Origin: an uncultured Desulfovibrio sp.
Lineage (GTDB): Bacteria > Desulfobacterota > Desulfovibrionia > Desulfovibrionales > Desulfovibrionaceae
DNA: 39,915 nt
Assembly: GCF_902477725.1 (NCBI RefSeq)
Contig: NZ_CABSIF010000021.1
Span: 1 to 39,915 of the forward strand
Reading direction: 5' to 3'
Shown here: positions 9,601 to 16,022 of the stretch, piece by piece
Numbering within the stretch: the stretch's first letter is position 1
Layout: every line of letters starts with the position of its first letter
Translations under genes and position numbers: made by a program
The notes under the pieces: model-generated
Databases searched by the model: none
Told to the model about the DNA's origin: nothing
The model's input: the letters and a program-made list of their open reading frames with translations, nothing else

Positions 9601-10950
9601 AACGGTATTCATGTGCCGTCCTACGTGGGCAGCTGGATGCATGAACTGCTGCACCAGTATCTTGGTTCTGGCTGGATGCAGTCGCCTCCCGGTTCCGGCG
9701 TATGGGACAAGGTGGACCAGATTCCTGACGAGGCCTTCTGGGCGGCCCGCATGCACCAGAAGGAAGCCCTGCTTGACGATCTGCGCCGCCGGATCCCGGA
9801 ATTTATCCAGAAGTTTCATCTGTCATCGGATGAACGCAAGCACATGGAATCCATGCTCAAACCCGATACCCTCATCATCGGTTTTGCCCGCAGATTCGCC
9901 CCCTACAAGCGCGCCACGCTGATTTTTGCAGACCCGGACAGGCTGGCCCGCATACTCAGCAATACCAATCGCCCTGTGGTGCTGGTGTTCTCCGGCAAGG
10001 CGCATCCAGCGGACGAGGCGGGCATCAACATGATTCAGGAAGTGCTGCGCATGTGCCGGGACGAGCGCTTTCTGGGCCGCATCTTCTTTGTGGAAAACTA
10101 CAGTCTGGCTGTATCGCGCATTATGGCGCAGGGCTGCGATGTCTGGCTGAATACGCCGCGCAGGCCGCACGAGGCCTCGGGCACCAGCGGTATGAAACTG
10201 CCCGTCAACGGCGGCATCAACCTGAGTATTTCTGACGGCTGGTGGTGCGAGGGCTACAACCGCCAGAACGGTTGGACCATTGGCCCGGTGGTTTCCACAG
10301 AGCTGCCCAGCAGCGAGCAGAATGACTACGCCGATGCCGAGGCCCTGTATTCACTGCTGGAAAACGCAGTTGTCCCCCTGTATTTTGAGCGCAATGCAGA
10401 AGGCCTGCCCCTCGAATGGATTGCCACGGCCAAGCGTTCGCTCAAAAGCCTCACGGCCATGTACAGCAGCAACCGCATGCTCAATGATTATATACGTCAG
10501 TTTTATCTGCGGGCAGCGCGCAGGCGCAACATGCTGCGCGACAACAGCTGGGAGGCCTGCCGTGCGCTTGCCGCCTGGCAGAATGACTTGCCCGCGCGCT
10601 TTGGCACGGTCAAGGTGGATGAACTGACCATCAGCGGTGTGGAAAACAACACCATGGTCTGCGGCGAACCCGTGAGTGTGCAACTGCGCATGCACCTTGG
10701 CGAAATGAAGCCGCAGGAAATACTGGTGCAGCTTGTGATCGGGCAGGCGCTCATTAACGGCAGCTTCCGTGACAAGCCGGAAATCCTGCGTCTCGAGCCA
10801 AGAGCAGGAGAAAACGGGCAGGAACGCATGCGCTATACCGCAAGCTACATTCCAACGTTCAGCGGTCATTACCGATACGGTGTGCGCATCATGCCCGTGC
10901 ATCCGGCACAGGCTTCGCCGCTGGAAACGGATAATATTCTCTGGGCCTAG
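6694..10950 (+). CDS. Fusion protein: GT3 glycogen synthase + GT35 alpha-glucan phosphorylase
   Basis: The 1418-aa polypeptide joins an elongating enzyme to a degrading one. Residues 1 to about 545 are a GT3 (eukaryotic-type) glycogen synthase. This half has the N-terminal FEVSWEVCNKVGGIYSV donor loop (11-26) and the signature PSWYEPWGYTPQE, with E434 and E442 equivalent to the two acidic residues of yeast Gsy2. After a linker (about 545-572), residues 572-1418 form a short-type alpha-glucan phosphorylase. It starts with a DUF3417-like segment (LRDIAHNVWWCWHD), then YFSTEYGLSESIPIYSGGLG, and SGTSGMK whose K1168 should bind pyridoxal phosphate. It ends with the family's FSGHYRYGVRIMP strand. 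TAAGGAG (6682-6688) fixes the start, the frame is uninterrupted throughout, and a strong terminator follows. GT3 enzymes classically use UDP-glucose. The phosphorylase releases glucose-1-phosphate. Confidence 0.93.
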   Translation: MNLDNSTVTLFEVSWEVCNKVGGIYSVVSSKALQAVEQFGEDYFLLGPSLAENVGFEETDENIWDSLRLAFATKDLKCRMGRWNIPGRPKAILVDFAKRYSSNQLLYDLWKNYGVDSLSGGWDYIEPVMFATACSAVIAAIHESRVEPLEGRSVALFHEWMCGAGLLSLKKMSPGIGTVFTTHATMLGRAMAGTGRDIYSNLRSINPANEAAALNITAKWSLEGASAREADVFTTVSPITGEESTVLLGRQPDVITTNGLDMRVIPDYSIDRSRPAEHRARIVEASNRFLRCELPANTRIFAISGRYEMHNKGVDIFLDALAKLEQSLAGTDASILALCLVMGGHTGVNAAAVSGDPEANDNGLPFICTHFAWNAPQDPILNACHRLGLNNSPENRVKVIFVPAMLNGEDGFLNMPYDDVMSACDVGCFPSWYEPWGYTPQESAAWAVPTITTDLSGFGMWARTQLQEGAAAGKGVCVMPRRGMNFEQSATVLHEHLIRAATCAVDDLPQWRAEARALAEKSSWQFFFENYVRAFEIAFKKASTRINCDCGHAALARVLSTSCSATPFLRPIMAVAEVPEELSRLRDIAHNVWWCWHDKAKALFMALSPSHWESWRNPLKMLEQADPERFRDLLENEDYMNLYREVVAKFDAYMAEPIRSLSTDVTPEAPIAYFSTEYGLSESIPIYSGGLGVLSGDHLKSASDMAIPLVGVGLLYKNGYFRQDIDADGRQVAQYPVNNFGLMPISMVYDAENQPVYVQLELPGRLLFARVWKMAVGRITLYLMDTDTRRNTDEDRRITDKLYEANREVRLLQEMLLGMGGMRLLRTMRIMPSVFHMNEGHSAFMAMERLQECLSTGMNYAEATVRVRSNTVFTTHTPVPAGNESFSLELMERYFSGIAANLGLSWQQFVQLGQIEGGNSNSFEMTVLALRHSCWANGVSRLHGVVSRHMWNNLWKSLPVAETPIGHVTNGIHVPSYVGSWMHELLHQYLGSGWMQSPPGSGVWDKVDQIPDEAFWAARMHQKEALLDDLRRRIPEFIQKFHLSSDERKHMESMLKPDTLIIGFARRFAPYKRATLIFADPDRLARILSNTNRPVVLVFSGKAHPADEAGINMIQEVLRMCRDERFLGRIFFVENYSLAVSRIMAQGCDVWLNTPRRPHEASGTSGMKLPVNGGINLSISDGWWCEGYNRQNGWTIGPVVSTELPSSEQNDYADAEALYSLLENAVVPLYFERNAEGLPLEWIATAKRSLKSLTAMYSSNRMLNDYIRQFYLRAARRRNMLRDNSWEACRALAAWQNDLPARFGTVKVDELTISGVENNTMVCGEPVSVQLRMHLGEMKPQEILVQLVIGQALINGSFRDKPEILRLEPRAGENGQERMRYTASYIPTFSGHYRYGVRIMPVHPAQASPLETDNILWA

Positions 10951-10986
10951 GCGTTTTACCGCTCTTTGCGGCATGAAAGCATAGTT

Positions 10987-11028
10987 CTGCCGCGCTCCGT
11001 GTTTGATACGGGGCGCGGCAGTTTTTTT
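10987..11028 (+). terminator. Intrinsic terminator of the alpha-glucan operon
   Basis: A 14-bp stem (CTGCCGCGC... paired with ...GCGCGGCAG, one G-T pair) with a 7-nt loop is followed by seven T residues, 36 nt after the fusion gene stop. Confidence 0.9.
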
Positions 11029-11060
11029 GCTGGGGGAGGGAGACGCCTGTATTGATGGCA

Positions 11061-11089
11061 TTGCCAAGGCGTAAAGGGTGTCTTATGAT
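11061..11089 (+). promoter_or_regulatory. Sigma-70 type promoter of the serine hydrolase gene
   Basis: TTGCCA (11061-11066) and TATGAT (11084-11089) are separated by exactly 17 nt. Each is one base from consensus. The pair lies just after the operon terminator and about 68 nt before the next start codon. Confidence 0.65.
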
Positions 11090-11157
11090 TCAGCACTCTG
11101 CCCACAGCTAGGCGCGTGAATCCATGCGCGGCCAGCACCACAACCTTGGGGAAATAT

Positions 11158-12345
11158 ATGATCTACCGATGCGCTATTTCGTCCCAGTTTTCTCAAGCAC
11201 ACCGCGTGGCTTGTCTGTCTGCCATCCTCGGTATGGCGTGTCTCATGCTGGTTGCCTGCGCTGGCAAAAAAACTGGCGAAGCTGACGGCATCCGCAGCAC
11301 GGTAGTGGCGCTGGCTGCAAAAAAAGCAGCATTGCCAGAGGTTCCAGGACTCTCTGTCGCCTTGCTGCGCAAGGGGGAGGACACCCCCGTGTGTGCCGCC
11401 TTTGGCTATGCCTCGCTGGAAAACCCAACCCCCCTGACAACAGCTTCGCGGTTCAAAATAGGTTCTGTCACCAAGGTTTTTACGGCGACGCTAATCCATC
11501 GCCTCATTGAAGAGGGCAAGCTGGACTACAACACACCCATAAGTCGATTTTTCCCCACCTATCCCAACGGCAAGAATATCACCGTGCGCAATCTGCTGGA
11601 GCATACGTCGGGCATGCCGGAAATGCTTGCCCTTGCGCAGGTACAGCAAAATTTTGTCCGTTACTGGTCAGCAGAGGAGCTCATTGCTATGGCGGCAAAG
11701 CAGCCGCCTCTGTTCCGGCCCGGTACGCGGCAGCAATATTGCAATACCGGTTTCCTCATGCTTGCTGTCATTGCCGAAAAAATTACGGACCGCCCCTACG
11801 GGGAGCAGGTGCTCGACATGTTTGTGGGTAAGCTGGGCATGAAGTCTCTACTGGTGGGAGTGGACGGAGCTGTGGTTCCCCGCCTGGCAAATGGTTACAC
11901 TTCTAACGGGAGCGAAATGCAACTGCCCCTGGCAGCCAGTATTGCCATTGCCAAGGGCACAGGCAACCTTGAAGCCGCGCCGGATGATGTGGTGCGCCTT
12001 GTAAATCTTGATCGTGTGCTGAAAAACAATGTTCTTGAATCGTTGCCTCTCAGGCCTCTGGTTTTGCCAGATGGAAAGGAGGCCGTATCCATCTCAAAGA
12101 ACAATCACTATGTCAGCAGTGAACTTGATGGTTGCACACTCTTTTTATTTAACGAACCCGGTATTGATCTGACAGGCAAGCTTGGATCATTCCCCGGCTT
12201 TGGCTCGGCGTATTTTTATGACCGCCAGACAGGCTATGCCGTTGCTGTGAGCGTGAATAACGAAAAGGCCATTCCGCATGCCATAGCGCTGGGAGCGGAG
12301 ATATTGCAGGCCATGAGGCAGCGGAGTGCGGAAACGGCACGTTGA
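11158..12345 (+). CDS. Serine hydrolase lipoprotein, beta-lactamase/class C PBP fold
   Basis: This 395-aa member of the beta-lactamase-related (class C, PF00144-type) serine hydrolases is probably anchored to a membrane as a lipoprotein. The signal peptide ends in lipobox LVAC with C34 as the lipidation site. The catalytic SxxK motif is S103-V-T-K106 within RFKIGSVTKVFTA. The second motif YxN is Y194-C-N196, and the HTSGMPE loop typical of this family follows the first domain. The third K/H-T/S-G motif is not clear: the expected place reads GSFPGFGS. Substrate could be a peptide, ester or muropeptide, and true beta-lactamase activity should not be assumed. I chose ATG 11158 over GTG 11116 because GGGGAA precedes it and the signal peptide starts cleanly there. 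It is a single-gene unit converging on the diguanylate cyclase. Confidence 0.85.
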   Translation: MIYRCAISSQFSQAHRVACLSAILGMACLMLVACAGKKTGEADGIRSTVVALAAKKAALPEVPGLSVALLRKGEDTPVCAAFGYASLENPTPLTTASRFKIGSVTKVFTATLIHRLIEEGKLDYNTPISRFFPTYPNGKNITVRNLLEHTSGMPEMLALAQVQQNFVRYWSAEELIAMAAKQPPLFRPGTRQQYCNTGFLMLAVIAEKITDRPYGEQVLDMFVGKLGMKSLLVGVDGAVVPRLANGYTSNGSEMQLPLAASIAIAKGTGNLEAAPDDVVRLVNLDRVLKNNVLESLPLRPLVLPDGKEAVSISKNNHYVSSELDGCTLFLFNEPGIDLTGKLGSFPGFGSAYFYDRQTGYAVAVSVNNEKAIPHAIALGAEILQAMRQRSAETAR

Positions 12346-12385
12346 TCTGCGCTAACCTGGGCTTCTGTCCTGCGAATGCTTGAAA

Positions 12386-12423
12386 CAAGGATGCGGCTGT
12401 TCGAGAGAACAGCCGCATCCTTG
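12386..12423. terminator. Shared hairpin between convergent genes
   Basis: A perfect 17-bp inverted repeat with a GAGA tetraloop sits between the serine hydrolase and diguanylate cyclase stops. T-runs are short on both sides (TTG on plus, TTTC nearby on minus). It looks like a bidirectional terminator or mRNA 3' stabiliser. Confidence 0.55.
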
Positions 12424-12441
12424 AGTATCAGGCAACAAGCC

Positions 12442-14685
12442 TCATTGCTGAGGATCATCCTGCTGCGCATTGCCGGTCATTTCTTTATAGAACACGCATC
12501 TGTTTCTGCCCAGTTTTTTTGCCGCATAGGTGGCCTTGTCTGCCTTATTGAACAGTTCGGCATAGGTCGTGCCGTCCCGTGGGCTGCACGCCACACCAAC
12601 GCTGGCGGTCAGGGTGAGGCATGAGTGCTGGTCGCAGCACTGGGTGTGCAGTTGTTCCACAAGTACGTGGGCACGCTCGCGTATGCCAAGCAGCGACATC
12701 TTTTCTGTACAGAAAACCAGAAACTCATCGCCGCCAATGCGTCCCACAATATCCACGCCACGGAAATTGCGGCGGATGATCTGGGCCATGTCAAAGAGGG
12801 CCTTGTCGCCCATGGCATGGCCGAAGTGGTCATTGACGCCTTTGAAGTTGTCAAAATCAACCATGAACATGGCGTAGAATTGCGGCAGGGGGGATTCGTG
12901 CGTTTCCAGAAATTGCGATACGGCTTTCTCCGTAGACATCTTGTTGCGCATGCCGGTGCCGCTGTCGCGTGTGGCCTGGGTGCGTAATTGCAGCTCCAGA
13001 GATTTTTGCTTGTCGATATCCGTAATAATGCCAATGGAATAGATGGGGGTACCATGGGTATTGGCTATGTTGGAGGCCTCAATGCGAAACCAGCGGTATT
13101 CCCCTTCGGCATCGCGCAACCGTGCCTCAAGGGTGCATTTATGCTGGTGCGGCGCAAGGCGCACCTCTTTTTGAAAAGCCACCAGGCGTTCCTGATCGTC
13201 AGGAAACAGGGGGATGGCCGGGTCGTTCTCCAGAATATTGAAAACAGCGCCAAAGGTGTGCAGCCATTGGGCCGAACAGGAAAAATAGCCGTTGACCAGA
13301 TTTTGCTCAAATATGTTGATGTCGTGCTGTTCCAGAATAAACTGGTAACGCTCATCGGATATGCGCTTGGAAAGTGCCGCTTCTTTATTGCGGGTAATGT
13401 CAAAGACAATGCTTTGTATGTACGAGCGGCCATGCTCAATGTTGACCACAGATCCTTTGTGGTACAGCCAGATCAAGCCTCCGCTCTTGCTGCGGGTGCG
13501 GTATTCCACATCTATGGGCTGGCTGTTTTTCATCTGCTTGCGCATGGTGCGCAGCGTGGATTCACGATCTTGTTCATACACTGTGGCAGAAAAACTGTTG
13601 CCATATGTTTTTTTAAATTCCGCCTCTGTAAAGCCGAGCATTTTTACATAATTGGGGCTGACAAAAAGGAACGTGCCGTCAGGGCTGAAAAACTTGAGCA
13701 CCCCGCCGGACATGCTGGTGATAATGGAGCGGTAATCCTCCTGCTGGCGGCGCAACTTGCGGGAGGAATTGCGCTCAAGCAACAGCAGGAATGTGAGGAT
13801 TATGCCCGCCAGAATGACCAGCCGCCAGACAAGCTCATTGGTAATGAGCGACTGTTTTGAAACTGCCGCATTGCCTGCTTGCTGCGGAACAAAGGAAACC
13901 ATGCGCCAGCCAAAACGTTCAACAGGCGTTGTGGCGATGAAAAGGCCCGTGGCTTTATCAAAAAAAGTCACGGACTGCTGTGCGCCATCTGCAAATGTTT
14001 GCCGCAGTATGTCCGTAACATTCGGGGGAAGCCCGCACTCGGTGAACGAGGCAAAGAGGTCATTCATTGCCTTGCCGGGGGGCGGAGACCAAAAGAGAGG
14101 CTGGCCTGAATCGTCAAAAACCACGTTGTAGGTGTTGTTGCTGAACGCCCACGTTTCCAGATTGGTTTCTATGCCTTCAGCCGGGAATTCGCTGATAAGT
14201 ACCGCCTGTACATTGCCGAGGGCAACCAGCGGGTTAGCGATGAGCAGGAGCCGAGGGCTGGTGTTGCCGCCAGCGGTGGCAACATGGGTCAATCCCTGGC
14301 GTGCGCGTAAAAAGATCGGGTCGTTGCTGAAGTCGGCCTGCGTGCCTCCACCGTCGAAACCCTTGCCTTCTGCATCAACAATGCTGAAACGTCGCACTCC
14401 ATGAGCGTAAAACAGGGGGGCAAGGCCGAGCACGTATTCCCTGCTGACGCGGTATTCCTGCTGCGCCAGATACTTGGTCATGCCGCTCATTTCCATCATG
14501 CTGCTGCGAACAGCCTGATAAAAATTGTTGCCCGCGCGGGCGTTCACTTCGGCGAGGCGCGTAAGCGTAGTGGAAGAGATGTTTGATGTAACATCGCTTG
14601 CGTAATCATGAATAAAAAAAATGGGGGCAAGAAATAGGAGAACAAGAACAGCAAATGATATGAGAGGCTTGGAGATATCTGACAT
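12442..14685 (-). CDS. Membrane diguanylate cyclase: periplasmic sensor-PAS-PAS-GGDEF
   Basis: The protein should make cyclic di-GMP in response to a periplasmic or envelope signal. Of its 747 residues, TM1 is about 7-27, an extracytoplasmic sensor of Cache type spans about 30-283, and TM2 is about 285-306. Two PAS/PAC modules follow (about 320-435, ending VFDITRNKEAAL, and about 445-560, ending GIITDIDKQKS). A GGDEF domain occupies about 570-735. The active-site motif GGDEF is intact at 651-655. An RGVD inhibitory I-site (R642-D645) lies exactly five residues upstream, so product feedback is expected. The usual domain entry D-x-LTGLxNR is degenerate (DSGTGMRNK). No EAL domain is present. It is monocistronic, with a long upstream region. 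Confidence 0.92.
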   Translation of the reverse strand: MSDISKPLISFAVLVLLFLAPIFFIHDYASDVTSNISSTTLTRLAEVNARAGNNFYQAVRSSMMEMSGMTKYLAQQEYRVSREYVLGLAPLFYAHGVRRFSIVDAEGKGFDGGGTQADFSNDPIFLRARQGLTHVATAGGNTSPRLLLIANPLVALGNVQAVLISEFPAEGIETNLETWAFSNNTYNVVFDDSGQPLFWSPPPGKAMNDLFASFTECGLPPNVTDILRQTFADGAQQSVTFFDKATGLFIATTPVERFGWRMVSFVPQQAGNAAVSKQSLITNELVWRLVILAGIILTFLLLLERNSSRKLRRQQEDYRSIITSMSGGVLKFFSPDGTFLFVSPNYVKMLGFTEAEFKKTYGNSFSATVYEQDRESTLRTMRKQMKNSQPIDVEYRTRSKSGGLIWLYHKGSVVNIEHGRSYIQSIVFDITRNKEAALSKRISDERYQFILEQHDINIFEQNLVNGYFSCSAQWLHTFGAVFNILENDPAIPLFPDDQERLVAFQKEVRLAPHQHKCTLEARLRDAEGEYRWFRIEASNIANTHGTPIYSIGIITDIDKQKSLELQLRTQATRDSGTGMRNKMSTEKAVSQFLETHESPLPQFYAMFMVDFDNFKGVNDHFGHAMGDKALFDMAQIIRRNFRGVDIVGRIGGDEFLVFCTEKMSLLGIRERAHVLVEQLHTQCCDQHSCLTLTASVGVACSPRDGTTYAELFNKADKATYAAKKLGRNRCVFYKEMTGNAQQDDPQQ

Positions 14686-15115
14686 GTCTCATTATCCGTG
14701 GTGTTTGAACCAGGGTAGGCCGTTGAGACGAAAGAACCCCCTGGGCAGTGCCCGGGAGTTTGTATCTGCACGGTGCTGCAAAAGAGCCGCTGAGTATCAG
14801 TTGCTGCCGCTCCAGCTGTGTCGGGGGAGTCTCTGTATCACTGCTAAAAGCCGGGAAAGGAAAAATTCTTCTGTCTGTACTTTTCCTGTTATGCGTTGGG
14901 AAGTGCCATCAGCATCAGTAGTCGTGATATTTTCTAGAGTTTACGTGCGGTTTCCAGATGTTGTCAACATATATAGTCTGGATAATGCTGTTTATTTATA
15001 ACGAATTATAACATAATGGATTAACTGTTAAAAATATTGTTGAGGCCTCATTTGCAATGGTGTGATGTGATCTGCCCCGTGTGCGAAAATCACATGTCAG
15101 CTTGGTACAAACAGC
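14686..15115. other. Gene-free upstream region of the diguanylate cyclase
   Basis: This is A+T-rich, especially 14930-15050, and has no supportable gene. On the minus strand it contains a TTGACA/TAAACT pair (listed separately). Further upstream at 15005-15013 there is an extended -10 like element, TGTTATAAT. A small inverted repeat, TGTTGTCAACA, overlaps the -35 of the first pair. Confidence 0.5.
14938..14967 (-). promoter_or_regulatory. Candidate promoter of the diguanylate cyclase gene
   Basis: On the minus strand, consensus TTGACA (14967-14962) is followed after 18 nt by TAAACT (14943-14938). A transcript from here would have an approximately 245-nt leader. The extended -10 element near 15005 is an alternative. 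Confidence 0.4.
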
Positions 15116-15143
15116 AAAAGGCCCTGCAAAAGCAGGGCCTTTT
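15116..15143. terminator. Terminator downstream of adk, symmetric
   Basis: A perfect 12-bp stem AAAAGGCCCTGC/GCAGGGCCTTTT with a four-base A (or T) loop lies 75 nt after the adk stop. On the minus strand it runs into TTTTGCTGTTTG. Its A/T ends make it usable in both directions. Confidence 0.75.
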
Positions 15144-15218
15144 CTATACATAACCTACAGCAGGATGTTTGCCCGGGCAGACCGCCGAGGCAGGCGCTCT
15201 TGGCTGTAGAATGGCTAA

Positions 15219-15890
15219 CTAGGCAAGCTTGGAGAGCAGGGTTTCCTTGATGGAATCAATGCTGCCTTCGCCATTCAGTTCGATGTATTTGGTTTTGCCA
15301 GCGCCAGCGAGGTCTTTGTAGAAGTACGCGGCGGCCAGGGTGCCGTCGGTGGTGTTGTAGTAAATGTCGTGACGCTTGTTGATGGCACCTTCGTCCTGGT
15401 CATCGGAGCGGCTGGAAAGCGCGCCGCCACAGACGCGGCAGACATCGCCGGTAGGCTTGATGGCGTCAATAAAGATGTTGTTGGGGTGGTTGTTGTTATT
15501 CTTGCAGAGGCGGCGGCCCATGATGCGGTTTTTGGCCACTTCGCGGGGCAGAAGAATTTCAACCACGTAGTCAAGCTGCATGCCTTCTTTCTGAAGGGCG
15601 TCCCACAGCTTCTGGGCCTGCACGGTATTGCGGGGGAAGCCGTCAAGCAGCCAGCCCTGCTGACCCTTGGTCTTCAGGGTTTCCAGCACCATGGGAATGG
15701 TGATGTCATCGGGCACGAGGTCGCCGCGATCAATGTAAGCTTTGGCTTTTTTGCCCAGCTCGGTGCCGCCGCCGATGTGTTCACGGAAGATGGCCCCGGA
15801 TTCGATGTGGGCGAGGTTGTACTTCTGCTTGATCAGGTCGCCCTGAGTGCCTTTGCCGCTGCCGTTGGGGCCAAAAATAAGGATATTCAC
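15219..15890 (-). CDS. adk: Adenylate kinase with metal-binding LID
   Basis: It catalyses ATP + AMP = 2 ADP in the cytoplasm. The 223-aa protein begins with a GTG codon preceded by GGAGAG at 5-nt spacing. A longer open frame to 15974 adds residues that do not fit the family. Visible parts are the P-loop GPNGSGKGT (7-15), the AMP-binding DGFPRN (83-88) and a long LID. The LID has C129, H135, C151 and C154 spaced Cys-X5-His-X15-Cys-X2-Cys. This is the unusual metal site reported for the Desulfovibrio gigas enzyme, whereas typical zinc LIDs use four Cys or Cys3-Asp. The P-loop PNGSGKGT is a slight variant of the common PGAGKGT. The gene stands alone behind its own putative promoter, downstream of the AsmA-like gene on the same strand. 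Confidence 0.95.
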   Translation of the reverse strand: MNILIFGPNGSGKGTQGDLIKQKYNLAHIESGAIFREHIGGGTELGKKAKAYIDRGDLVPDDITIPMVLETLKTKGQQGWLLDGFPRNTVQAQKLWDALQKEGMQLDYVVEILLPREVAKNRIMGRRLCKNNNNHPNNIFIDAIKPTGDVCRVCGGALSSRSDDQDEGAINKRHDIYYNTTDGTLAAAYFYKDLAGAGKTKYIELNGEGSIDSIKETLLSKLA

Positions 15891-15945
15891 GGGTACTCTC
15901 CTTGCCGGAACCGAGTTAGTTTGTGCAAAAAAGAACACAACTGGC

Positions 15946-15974
15946 ACCCTATCCCCTAAAATAGGCCCTGTCAA
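15946..15974 (-). promoter_or_regulatory. Candidate adk promoter
   Basis: On the minus strand TTGACA (15974-15969) and TAGGGT (15951-15946) are separated by 17 nt. The -35 is consensus and the -10 is weak. It sits in the 132-nt gap between the AsmA-like gene and adk, about 56 nt before the GTG start. Confidence 0.45.
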
Positions 15975-16022
15975 CGGGTGCTGGGAAGAATGCTCGACAT
16001 GTTGCAGCCCCCGGGCCGCTGC

